Shown here: positions 1 through 10,141 of the stretch, piece by piece
Layout of the letters: each line of letters starts with the position of its first letter
How positions within the stretch are numbered: the stretch's first letter is position 1
Assembly: GCA_004143645.1 (NCBI GenBank)
Contig: RXPK01000088.1
Location: 3,794,845 to 3,858,844, forward strand
Length of the DNA stretch: 64,000 bases
Origin: Protaetia brevitarsis
Taxonomy: Eukaryota > Arthropoda > Insecta > Coleoptera > Scarabaeidae
Direction of reading: 5' to 3'
Made by a program: the position numbers and the translations under genes
Notes under the pieces: model-generated
The model's database searches: none
What the model saw: only the letters and a program-made list of their open reading frames with translations
Told to the model about the DNA's origin: nothing

Positions 1-38
1 GGGATGCACTCCGATGAAGGAATAGTGTTCCTGAAGTA

Positions 39-310
39 ATGGTAGCGGCATCGTCGCAGATCCGTTTAACGAGTTTTGTTCCAGACGACACACCATTTAC
101 TATGATGGAGTGGATGGATAACGTAGCCAGCATTCAACGCGAACTTGGCATTTCAGATACGTTGACTGTTTTGAAGCTGGTCAAGCTCTTAGAGGACGAG
201 CTGTCCGATTTTATCAACATTGGAAGCCGATTGCCAGAGACTGGGCTTCTTTTCGTCAAGACTTCGAGGTTGCATTTCCAGAACAAGGTACACCAGCTAC
301 ACGAATACGT
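39..310 (+). pseudogene. Ty3/Gypsy gag fragment
   Basis: Decayed piece of a retrotransposon gag (capsid) gene. The first 60 or so residues include a MEWMDNV segment typical of the helical capsid domain. After about position 215 the similarity continues in another frame, where the read includes WASFRQDFEVAFPEQ, a pattern common in Gypsy gags. The coding match stops near 315. Reverse-transcriptase sequence begins about 40 bases later, so the nucleocapsid, protease and most of the RT have been deleted from this copy. The same-strand pol remnant downstream makes it likely that both come from one element. The left end is cut by the window edge. Assignment to gag rests on pattern recognition only. 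Confidence 0.5.
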
Positions 311-355
311 ACATGTCTAGCAATTACTAGTTCCAATTTTGAATCATAGTAGAGT

Positions 356-1260
356 ATGGAAAATGCTAAATTAAACTTCTATCAAGCTAAATGCTCGTTC
401 TTTTGCACCAAGATAGACTATTTAGGTCGTGAAATTAGTGCCGATGGAATTAGGCCTGGGCGTGCGAAGATCGCGGCTATTACAAACATGGTGCCACCTA
501 CAACTGTTAAGCAGGTGCGTCAGTTCCTTGGCTTGGCAGGTTATTTTAGAAAGTTCATGCAGAATTTCGCGAGGGTTGGCGAGCCTCTGACTAGATTAAC
601 GCGTAAAGACATTCAGTGGTGTTGGGATCTTGAACAGCACCGTGCCTTTGAACTAGTTAAAACACAATTAACTTCTAGACCGGCTCTAGCAATATTTGAT
701 CCATTGTTGCCAACAGAACTACATACTGACGCGAGTTCGCTGGCGATGGGAGCGGTGTTGTTACAAACACATCTCGAGGGAGTGCAAGGTGTAGTGGCTT
801 ATTTTAGCAAACAAACCACGGTTGATCAGCGGCAATACCATTCGTATGAACTCGAGACTATGGCCGTCGTTTATGCTCTGCAGCACTATCTCGAGTGTAT
901 TTACTGGGGCTAAAATTTACTATAATAACTGATTGCAATGCCTTGAGAGCAACCCTTTCAAAAAAGGACTTAATACCGCGGATTGGTAGATGGTGGCTCC
1001 AAGTACAAGAGTTTACCTTTGACATCAAGTACCGGCCGGGAACACGTATGCCTCACGTGGATGCTCTCAGTCGCTATCCCGTTACGGTTGAGGTTAACAA
1101 AATCGATTTAACTGAAGGCGACTGGATATTATCGGCTCAGTTGCAAGATGTCAAATTAGCGTCAATTCGCAGAATCTTAGAAGCAGGTGTTAATAAGTCA
1201 GAGGACCAAGCAACTGTTTTCAGGAGTATGATTGACGAAACAATAGAGTGTATCGAAAGT
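356..1260 (+). pseudogene. Ty3/Gypsy pol relic: RT C-terminus and RNase H
   Basis: The first reading frame (356-913) holds the end of a Gypsy reverse transcriptase: KCSFFCTKIDYLG, then the connection motif QFLGLAGYFRKF. It continues into RNase H with the acidic motifs HTDASSLAMGAVLLQ and YELETMAVVYAL. A frame break near 900 moves the rest of RNase H (ITDCNALRATL, then HVDALSRYP) to the next frame, ending at a stop near 1261. The palm motif YVDD is absent because the 5' part of the RT is missing. The chain of domains matches Metaviridae-type pol, but the frame breaks mean no functional polyprotein can be made. Confidence 0.85.
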
Positions 1261-1324
1261 TAGCAGATGGGAGACGAGTGTGGGAAGTACCCCGTGCAGC
1301 GCGATGGCAGATAGTTAGGCTATG

Positions 1325-2341
1325 TCACCATCAGGCAGGCCATTTAAGTGTTGAACATGCACTACCATTTTCCTAAGATGAGACGCTTTGTTACGAAATA
1401 CGTGAAAGCATGTTTAAGTTGTGCCTATTATAAGAATTGCCCAGGCAAGAAGCAGGGTAAATTGTATCCTATTGAGAAGGAACCGATCCCTTTCCACACT
1501 TTGCATTTGCATCACGTTGGTCCCTTTGAGACTAGTCGAAAAGGGAACAAGTTTTTGCTCGTATTAGTAGACGCTTTTACGAAGTTTACGTAAATTGAGC
1601 TCGTCAAGTCGACAAAAGTGAAACCCGTTGTGCGGATCTTGCAAAATATTATGAGTATTTTTGGGGTTACCACTCGTTTAATAACTGATCGTGGCAGTGC
1701 ATTTACGTCCCGAACTTTTAAGATTTTTTGTGAGACCTATGCAATTCGTCATGTTCTAAACGCAGTAGCTACTCCTAGGTCAAATGGTCAGTGTGAACGG
1801 TACAATAAGACGATTGTTTACGAATGTTGGCTATCACCAAGTTGTCGAGACCGAAAGCAAGAGCTTTGGGAACCATCAACGTAAAAGAAATTAACAGGAG
1901 ATGCGTTGAATACATCATTCAATAAGGGTATTAACAGTACCTCGGTGAAAGGCCTTTTGGGATATCAAGCGAAGCCAATTGCTGAGGCCAAGTTATTAAA
2001 TTCCTTACAGGACACAATTGACAGGATAGATCTCAAGGAATTAAGAGCATGTGTTAAGGAACACATAAATGACGACCAACGGAAGCACAAAGAACGATGA
2101 TAAGGCTCGACGTGGTGCGGAATGATATCAAGTGGGTGACTTGGTTTTGGTACTCATTACAAGCGAACCAAGTACGGGATTAAGTAAAAAGCTTAATCCA
2201 AAGTTTAAGGGTCCTTTTAGAGTTACAAAGGTACTCTTTAATGACAGGTATGAAGTTGAAGACTTAAGGGAGGGACAGCGCAATCAGAAGCGAACGGTTG
2301 TGGCTGTTGACAAGATGAAGCGTTGGGTAGCTGTGATGTAA
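1325..2341 (+). pseudogene. Ty3/Gypsy integrase relic
   Basis: Continuation of the same pol gene. An HHCC zinc-binding domain spans about 1325-1450 (CHHQAGHL, then CLSCAYYKNC). The catalytic core follows in two frames. The first core aspartate position reads HHVGPF, where the family normally has D, so it is probably mutated. The second motif ITDRGSAFTS and the glutamate motif SNGQCERYNKT are retained. In-frame stops fall at about 1591, 1882 and 2098. The C-terminal barrel-like domain (2132-2338) ends with KMKRWVAVM. There is no chromodomain. This is clearly a dead copy. Confidence 0.85.
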
Positions 2342-2385
2342 GTTGAGATATTTTGATGTTAACATTGCTACCAAGTTTAGAGGGC

Positions 2386-2516
2386 CATCATAGGTACGGA
2401 GACGATGATAATAATGCTCGAGACCGATACTGTATGTGCATTATTTGAATCAAAGTGTAACGACGTGAGCATCATAGATGCGGAGGCGATGATAACAATG
2501 CCCGACACCGATACTG
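2386..2516 (+). repeat. Degenerate tandem duplication, 84-bp period
   Basis: Two diverged copies of a roughly 47-bp block start at 2386 and 2470. Both open with CATCATAG, share GATGATAAYAATG and end with ACCGATACTG. The block lies just 3' of the integrase stop, where Gypsy elements keep their 3' untranslated region. The repeat is visible directly, but no function can be assigned. Confidence 0.7.
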
Positions 2517-3055
2517 CCTGCTTAGTAATTGCATGCAGAGTAAATTAGTAGAAGTCTGAGAGACGCTTGTTTATATGAGAATGTGTCTATGTGCCTATTT
2601 ATTTTGGGAGCCCAAGTCCAGGAGCTTAATTGCAATTTTGAACCTTGTCTAGGTTCAGTCAGACATCCTTTCATGATTTATTTATGATTCGTTTTTGGCA
2701 GGTAAACTCTAGACGTCTAGTATGGGGACATAATATTATCAGCATGGCCGAATGTACGAAGTTCCCGCACCTCCCCTACAGTGACGAACGGTTTGGCATT
2801 CTTCGTTAGGGGATTACGTTGATAGACGGCGAGACGGACTCACGGATCGTATTTGTTTATACTACATTGGAATGTAAACATTGACTACGCTAGGGGTTGA
2901 GATTTTTGTGACACAGGCAGTTTTATATTAAATTTTATATTAAGAGGACGTCTCTGCATTTTATGAATACTTACTCTATTCTAAAATAGTTATTTTCTAA
3001 CACACCTTAATATTTACACCAACCATGACATTATAAATCGACTTTTTGATTGTCC
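2517..3055. other. No gene; possible remains of a Gypsy 3' end
   Basis: No reading frame of interest. The stretch follows the integrase and precedes a different Gypsy fragment, so an LTR is expected here. I could not find a matching pair of LTRs, a primer-binding site or a target duplication to define one. Confidence 0.4.
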
Positions 3056-3632
3056 CAGATGGATCCATACCCGGGGGAAATATTGATGCTCTAATCGGTC
3101 TTGATTGTTTCCAAACGCCCAGGTATTAAAATTGAAGTGCAAGCAAACAATGTAGATATTGTGTACGATCCACTAAGTATATCACAATTTTTTACTATAC
3201 CCGCATTCAACAAAAAAGAATTAAATTTGTCAAGATTGGACGAGTCATTAAGAAACGAAGTAAAAACAATTCTTCAAAAAGCGTTTAAGCAAACACCGCC
3301 CATTGTGACGACTGAGAAGTTAAAGATAACGCTACGTGATTCCCAGCCGGTCGCCTGTAAACCTAGACACCTATCATATGGCGAGAGATTACAAGTGAAG
3401 CAAATTATAAAAGAACAACTTCAGACGGGAATAATTCGGCCAAGTGAATCTGCATATGCTAGCCCCATCGTACTAGTACAAAAAAAAGGAATGGATACAC
3501 AAGGTTATGTGTAGATTTTCGTAATGTAAATAAAAAGGTATTGCGTAATAATTATCCCTTACCCCGTATACAAGATCAGATTGATGCTCTTTCAAAAACT
3601 GTTTATTTTAGTACGCTTGATATGAAGCGAGC
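3056..3632 (+). pseudogene. Ty3/Gypsy protease C-terminus and RT N-terminus
   Basis: A second, unrelated Gypsy fragment. It opens inside the retroviral-type aspartic protease with the conserved end motif IDALIGLDCF. A linker follows, then the start of reverse transcriptase. RT landmarks are GIIRPSESAYASPIVLVQKK, and after a frame break near 3486 CVDFRNVNKK, NNYPLPRIQDQ and FSTLDMK. The RT is cut off at LDMK, about position 3630, exactly where a Harbinger transposase begins. No resumption of the RT was found downstream, so this is a truncated junction, not a simple insertion. Confidence 0.8.
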
Positions 3633-4345
3633 TGCCTTTTATAAATTAGTAGGAGAACTCCGTTATATGGAAGCACAAGATACAAATATGAGGTGTGCAA
3701 TCCCTTTAGAGAAAATAATTGCGGTTGCTTTATTCTCTGCAACTTCAGCAGCATATCGAACTGTTGCTAGCCTTTTTGGTATTGAGAGGACTACAGTAGG
3801 TGAACTACTAAGAGATTTCTGTGAAGCAGTTTGTTTCTTTTTGGGAAAAAAATACCTTGCTACTTATCCACCAACACAAGAAAATCTAGAACAATTAGTC
3901 CACAGTTTTGAACCAATGGGATTTCCTCAATGTAAGGGTGCTCTAGGCATACACAAATTTATTAACAGCAATTATTAGAAAATGTATTAATTGTTGTAGA
4001 TGGCTGCCATATAAAAGTTAGTTGTCCAAAAGATGAGGCTGTGGATTATTATAACTATAAAGGGTGGCATTCCATTGTTCTGTTGGCAGTTGCAGATTTC
4101 AGGTAAATTATGTGACTCTGAAAAAGGTTTACTAAATACTAAATGTTGCAGATGTAATTTCACATATGTTGGTTCACCAGGGAGAAATAATGATGCTTAT
4201 ATTTTCCATAATTCTGCTACAAAACAGGAGCATTCTAATAATCCAATATATAGGAGAAATTCTCGTATCTTGGGAAATACATTTGTTCCAGTTTTACTAA
4301 TTGGGGACTCAGCCTTTTTCCACTTTCAGAATATTTGATGAAACT
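3633..4345 (+). pseudogene. Harbinger (PIF) transposase relic
   Basis: The protein resembles HARBI1-type DDE transposases. An N-terminal helix-turn-helix-like part reads RTVASLFGIERTTVGELLRDF. A remnant of the family's FPxCxGAxDG motif is FPQCKGAL. After a frame break near 3960 comes VVDGCHIKV with the first catalytic aspartate. YNYKGWHSIVLLAVADF follows, then SPGRNNDAYIF carrying the second aspartate region, and LLIGDSAF. A 49-bp stretch at 4103-4151 begins GT and ends AG and separates ADF from the next block, so it is probably a small intron. The terminal glutamate region was not found. The copy is truncated and fused on its left to a Gypsy RT. Confidence 0.75.
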
Positions 4346-4950
4346 TTTTCCTTTTTTGCATTTTTCTTTTTAATGCTTTTTTGTTGTAGTGGCTGTTGGT
4401 GCTAATGTGGGTGTTCTTGATGAAGATGGAGTGGTATGTAAAAGGGATGGTGAGTTTGATCGTGGTGAAGCAGTAATGTTGCAGTCAATAGCCTCCTGAA
4501 TGCAAAAACAATATGATAATTTTGTAAATACTTTTCATTACTATTATATAAATAATAATAATTTACTATGTTAGAATCGTGGAGTTCATTATTGTTAGCC
4601 TCTTCCTCTTCAGGGTTATCTGATTCAACATACAGCAATATATCACCTGTGAATACAAATTATAATTTTAATAGAAAAGGGAACTTAAATTAAGATTTTA
4701 AAACAATAACATTCAGTTATCTGATAGCTTGCCATTGTCAGTATTGAAATATGCATTTATATCTATACTTTCATCTATCAAAGCACGATTGTTGCAGGGA
4801 AAAGTGCCTATTATGGAATGGACTTTTTCAAAGTGGATCCATATCGATCGGCTACCTCCCAATGGACCCATTGCTTTTCTTTCATTTCTGTAGCAATCAC
4901 AACAAAATTTTACAGTGATATATTTTTAATTAATGTTGCTATCTTCTTCT
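4346..4950. other. No recognisable gene
   Basis: AT-rich sequence between the Harbinger and Gypsy gag relics. A short minus-strand open frame at 4402-4638 is acidic then histidine-rich and has no recognisable domain. I see no terminal repeats or RNA genes here. Confidence 0.4.
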
Positions 4951-5535
4951 AAGACATCGAGATATCAAAAAATTGAAGTGTGCCTAGTTTTAATGCAGAG
5001 ACGGGTGCATTAAATATGCAACAGTGGTTGCACACTATTGACGCTACAGGGAATGTCTTCGATTGAGACGATAAGGCGCCTATATTTTGTATGGCCAATA
5101 AATTGAGAGGAAATGCAAAGGACTGGTACAACAATCAAGAAGATTTGAATTTGTCATGGAGAGAATGGAAGATAAAGTTATTAGATGGTTTTGCACCACA
5201 ACGTTCATCAAATCGGGTGTGCGAGCGGCTAGCTGCACGAATACCAAGCAGTTGTTAAAATTTTTAATCGCAAATACTGATGGGCCAACAGGAGACGATC
5301 ATAAGGTACAGGCTTCTTCGTCCAAATTCAAAACAAATAAACCATTTTTAAAAAACAAAGTGAATAGTTTAACCTATTTTCTGTGTGGTCGTGATGGACA
5401 CAAAAAATCAATTGCCCGAGGTTTATTTCTGAAAAGACTTGCAATTTTTGTAAATTTAAAGGCCATAACGAAGATGAGTGCTATAAAAAGAAAAGAACTC
5501 AGAACATACAAAAAAAAACAACAAAATAGACAATA
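4951..5535 (+). pseudogene. Ty3/Gypsy gag with zinc knuckle
   Basis: Gag capsid remnant, then nucleocapsid. The clearest capsid part is near 5100-5190, with KLRGNAKDWYNNQ and LSWREWK, the pattern of retrotransposon gag proteins. Two knuckle-like sites follow: FLCGRDGHKKSIA, which has lost cysteine positions, and an intact CX2CX4HX4C site near 5445-5490 (CNFCKFKGHNEDEC). A lysine-rich tail follows. Several stops and frame shifts interrupt the sequence. It differs from the gag near position 39 and from the one at 27734. Confidence 0.8.
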
Positions 5536-5845
5536 GCGCGAGTGACCTCGGGAATCTAAAGTTTCACACGGTAGTAAAAGTAAACGGACAAAGCGTGAGT
5601 GCATACATCGACCTCGGTAGCGGCTGTAACACTATGAAGGATGACACCCAGTGCAAGCTTGGGCTAGAATTGAAAGTTGATGACGGTAATGTCGTAATTG
5701 AAGGATACGGTGAATTCCAAGTAGTGCCACCGAGAATAGTTAAAGTAAAATTCGAGGTGGACGAGATAGAGACAGAGACCTAATTCTACGTTGTGCCAAA
5801 AACGTTACAGTCAACTGATATTAATAGGAAGGCCTATTACAGAAA
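5536..5845 (+). pseudogene. Retroviral-type aspartic protease fragment
   Basis: Directly follows the gag zinc knuckle. The segment AYIDLGSGCNTM carries the family's D-x-G active-site signature in the form DLGSG, preceded by the usual hydrophobic strand. The open frame 5595-5783 stops at a TAA, and similarity appears to continue to FYVVPKTLQST near 5815. Beyond about 5845 pogo-type transposase sequence begins. In Gypsy elements this domain sits between gag and RT, but no RT follows here, so the pol gene has been lost. Confidence 0.65.
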
Positions 5846-6490
5846 AAAGAAAACGACAGTAAAGACAATTTTCTGGGCAAGGGATGGTACAAGGCCTTTC
5901 TCAAGCAGCACAAAGAAATATCTTTAAGAACTGCAGAGGCAATTACGTCTGCAAGTTCAAAAGTGTCAGAAAAGATATAAGGAACTGGTTCGAGGGAATT
6001 CACAAGTACTTACAAGAAAGGCTTAGATCATATTTTAAACGACCCTACTAAATAAAGCTTACAATGGTGATGAAACGGGTTTCCAGATGTATCTTCAGAA
6101 TAAAAAGGTGTTAGCACCAAAAGGAACAAAGAAACGTTTGTGAAATAGACATTGGACAAGCTAAAATTCTATCACGGTAACGTTTACTTTTTCGGCGTCT
6201 GGGTGCGTTACACCACCTATGATAATTTATCCGAACAAAAGATTGTCTGCGAATGTGGCTTCTTCCGCTCCAGAAGGTTGGGGTATTGGATTGAGCGATA
6301 CAGGTTGGATGAAATCTAAAATATTCTATGAATATGGTGCATATAAATATACTGCATCAATTTCTGAGAAAAAATAACGTAAGGTTGCCTCTCAATTTGT
6401 TCGTTCACACAAGACACCTTGACAAAAATCTCAGCGATATTATGTCCAGCATTACAAATTATTCTTGTTGCTTTATACCCATTTATTGTA
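5846..6490 (+). pseudogene. pogo-type (DDE_1) transposase relic
   Basis: Pieces of a CENP-B/pogo-like transposase in several frames. GKGWYKAFLKQHKEISLRT is the end of the helix-turn-helix domain. Next come IRNWFEGIHKYLQ, the catalytic block NGDETGFQ (first aspartate region, near 6065) and KKVLAPKGTKK. FTFSASGCVTPPMIIYPNKR then runs to WGIGLSDTGWMKSKIFYEY. A last block at 6340-6480 matches the part of the family that contains the second aspartate, but that residue is replaced (VHTRH where VDGH is usual). This is a dead element with no visible ends. It abuts the terminal exon of the DUF4806-like relic. Confidence 0.75.
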
Positions 6491-8837
6491 TAATCCGAAA
6501 AAGAAAAGCTTTGCCGAAAAAACTATAACATACGTTGTGTTACTTCTTGCAATGCAACACAATGTATTTTATTAAAAATCGAAGATACAATGTACCTATT
6601 TACCAGACACATAAATCCCTATCCGGAGCGTTCCTTAGCCAGATTTTGATCACATCTTCTATTTGTTTTCTTGTTGCGTTTTTAGCAAATGGATTCTTTC
6701 TCAGAGAAACTGCATGAAAACAAGTAATACGCTAATTGTAATAAACACACTTAAGGAGAGAACGCATTAGGCGTTCGCGGTCCAGGCGCATCGCGGACCA
6801 TGCTAATCTCGTTCCAGATTAGTAGAGATTCTTTCAATGTTTTTAAATGTGTAGGTACACAACAGACATTCACGAGCTGGGCTCGCTCGCATCGCGGTCT
6901 TATTGCAAACTTTCTGGAGAATCAGTCCGCAAACATCTAGTGCGCATAAATCCGTCGATCTCATACCGTGCTAACATGATGGATCGTTTAAAATCGTGGC
7001 AAATCGGCTACATTCGTGGTCTTATCAAACAAACCTGCGTACACACGTTTTAATTTTACATTGTTCGTGACGGTAAACAAAGCGAAAACAATATGGATGA
7101 TGAAAAATTAATGACTTTAGTTCAAAAATACCCTGAATTGTATGATCAGGCTGATAAAAATTATGCAAATCAGCAAAGGAAAGACAATTGCTGGTTCGAA
7201 ATAGGTGTCGAAATGAAACAAACAGGTAAGCCATACTATTTACTTGTTTAAATTATTTGTTTTCGTCATCTGAAAACAGTTATTTTATTTTAAACAATGT
7301 ATATGAACAAACGGAAACTTTTTTTTTGTATTTAAGTATTTTTTTGGCAAGTGTATAAATTTATGGTTGTGTGTGCAATCAATAAAATAAATAGGTGTTA
7401 AGAGTTGGGTACAGTTTTATAAGGTATTTTTCTTGCACATTACTATTTAACATATTTATCATTATAACTTATTCATTGAAACTTCTTGAAATTCTCATTA
7501 TTCTTATTCATTAATATTATCTTGGCGACCAGCTGATACTCTGTCCATTTGCCATGGTACTGAACCTTCATCTGAATTAAAATAACATGTAAATTTTTCT
7601 CTAATACTGAAAGCACTCTGCCCAAAATTGCCTCCAATATTTGGAACTGTATGTAAACCTTTTGGCCTCGATAAATTGGTAGGTGGTTTAAAAGTGTCAC
7701 CTTTACAAAAATTATGCAAGCAACAGGTAGCAAAGACAACAGTCAATCTGAGCCAACGTTGATAAATGCCAAATTTTTGCGCTAGAATGCCAAATGCATT
7801 TTCGGAAACCCTTCGTGCTCTTGATAATCTATAATTAAACACTTTCTTTTTGTCATTATGATCGTCCCGAAGGGAAGAACCAAGGTAGGGGCGTAACAAA
7901 TATGACTTTAAAGGAAATGCTTCATCGCCAACTATAACATGTGATAAAGGTTCTTGCATACCCGGAAGAATTTTAGCATCCGGTACATCTAAACTATTAG
8001 CTTTTAATCCTTTCCCCAAAGCGGAGCGTGAAAAAATTCCACCATCACTATTTTTTCCATAACTTCCTATATCGACAGCAGTGAACTTGTAGTCTGCACT
8101 GACCAGTGCCAGTAGTTAAAATATAGAGATCCGCTGTTTTTGGGGGCTTGAATTACTATATGTTTCCCATCTAGGGCGCCTATGCAATTGGGAAAATTCC
8201 AAAAATTACGGAACTTTTTCTCATTTTCTTCCCATATGTCTTTTGTTGGTTTTGGCATCACGAGAGGAAGTAGTTTTTTGCAAATTGCTGCGCATGTTGA
8301 CATAACTATTTCTTTCACTGTTGTATAGCCAATTCTGTAACTACTTCCTATTGTTTTGAAAGTGTCCCCTGTTGCTAGATACCTGAAAAAAAAGTGCACA
8401 ATTGGAAAAAAATACATTTTCTTGTTAAAATGGAACTCTCTCATAAGTGTACAATACAATTAATCAAACTTTTTTACTTCCATTTAAATATTTTTTTAAA
8501 TTTTACCTTCATTATGAACTTTTAACACATAAAAAATAAATAAGTATACTTTATTGTTTTGTTTTAGTAAAAGAAATCAAAAAGCGATGGGGATCTTTAA
8601 GAGCTATGTATCGAAGGGCGGTTAAGAAAAGAAATGAGACACGTAGTGGCCAGGGAGCGATCAGTACCAAGAAATCGCGTTTTGTGGAAGAAATAAGTTT
8701 TTTGAAATTGCATGTTAACGAGGAGTGAGTAAATCCGTAATATATTTAATTGGCAAATTTGGGTTGCTACGTTAGGGATAATTAATTAATAGGAAATTTT
8801 AATAGTGATAATGAGAAGGAAATTCATGTGACTGTAC

Positions 8838-10141
8838 TAAAGGGTCCGCCATCTAACGTTTTTTTTTTCAACTAGTGCTTATTTCGTGAATGGTAACACT
8901 TAGCTCATGTCTGATTTGACAGATACTTAGTTTTATCCTTCCGCTGAACGAATATGGTTGTGTATACGCTTGAACAACGCTGGGAAATATTGCGACATTA
9001 CTTTGAAAATCATGGTAATGTTGCAGAATGTGTGCGAAAATTGCGTACGGATTTTGGAAGAAGAGAAGCAACCGTCAGCTCCGTATGTTCGTTATCTCGT
9101 GAAAAAAGTGAAAGAAACTGGCATCTTCATCGATAAACCAAAGCGTGAAAAGCCAAAAACAGTGCGTACACCCGAGAATATTGCTGCTGTGGCAGAAAGT
9201 GTGCGTGAAGCGCCATCAACATCAATTCACCGTCGTTCTTAACAATTGAACATTTCGGAGACATCATTGAGACGAATTTTGCATAAAGACCTTGGTATGA
9301 CGCCATACCAAGTCCAATTGGTTCAGGAGTTGAGCCAACTGACCATCCAATGCGTTTTCGCTTCGCTAAGTGGGCCTGCGATCGACTTACAGAAGATGCC
9401 GATTTTGCCAAAAAATCATCTTTTCAGTATGAAGCTCATTTTGATCTTGGCGGGTATGTAAACAAGCAAAATTGTCGCATTTGGGGCACAGAAAACCGCA
9501 CGCATATACATTGAAAAGCCGACGCACCCAAAACGAGTCACTGTTTGGTGCGGATTTTGGCCCAGAGGCATAATTGGGCCATTTTTCTTCGAAAATGAGC
9601 AAGGAGTGGCCGTTACAGTCAATGGCGATCGTTATCGGGCCATGTTGAACAAATTTTTGTTCACAAAAATTGAAGAGGAGGATATTGGAACATTTGGTTT
9701 CAACAGGACGGCGCTACGTGCCACACAGCCGAAGCTACACTCGATTGTTTTGCGCCCTGTTTTTGAAGATCGCATTATCAGCCGCAGAGCTGATGTCGTT
9801 TGGCCACCTCGGAGCTGCGATTTGACACCGTGGACTATTATTTGTGGGGGCCGTCAAAGATAAGTGTTACGCCGACAAGCCAGAGACAATTGACGCTTTA
9901 AAGGACAATATTCGTGAAGCCATTGTGAAATTACAGCTGCACACAATCGATAATGTGCTTAGAAATTGGACCGATCGTGTAGGCTACTGCATGGCCAGCC
10001 GAGGCAGCCATTTGAATGAAATTATTTTTCATTATTAACCGGAAGGATTGTACTTTCAAATAAAAAAAGAAATTTGAGAAAATATTCAGTAGTTTTTTTT
10101 AATAGCATTTTCAAAAAAAAAGTTATCTGGCGGACCTTTAC
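8838..10141 (+). mobile_element. mariner-like element nested in the Harbinger
   Basis: Inverted ends begin at about 8838 (TAAAGGGTCCGCCATCTAAC) and, on the other strand, at about 10141 (TAAAGGTCCGCCAGATAAC), followed by A/T runs. A TA lies at each edge, as expected for Tc1/mariner. The element is 1.3 kb long, the usual mariner size, and holds one transposase gene. It sits in an intron position shared by both Harbinger genes. Confidence 0.8.
8954..10038 (+). pseudogene. mariner-type transposase
   Basis: A paired helix-turn-helix region (EQRWEILRHYFENHGNVAE, then NISETSLRRILHKDLGM) is followed by a DDE/D domain spread over several frames. The first aspartate motif is near 9430. The second (QQDGATCHTAE) is near 9700. 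The third is in RSCDLTP near 9815. About 36 residues separate the last two acidic residues, counted along the DNA across frame shifts, and the third residue is aspartate. The C-terminus (WTDRVGYCMASRGSHL) ends at 10038. At least four frame shifts and a stop near 9241 disable it. Confidence 0.8.

Noticed and set aside
3056..5845. Protease/RT piece lying upstream of a gag/protease piece, suggesting a circularly permuted Gypsy
   Set aside because: The protease ends differ in sequence, and a Harbinger relic lies between. Two unrelated Gypsy fragments are simpler.
5985..6003. GGTTCGAGGGAATTC, like a tRNA T-loop
   Set aside because: It lies in pogo transposase coding sequence and no cloverleaf arms surround it.
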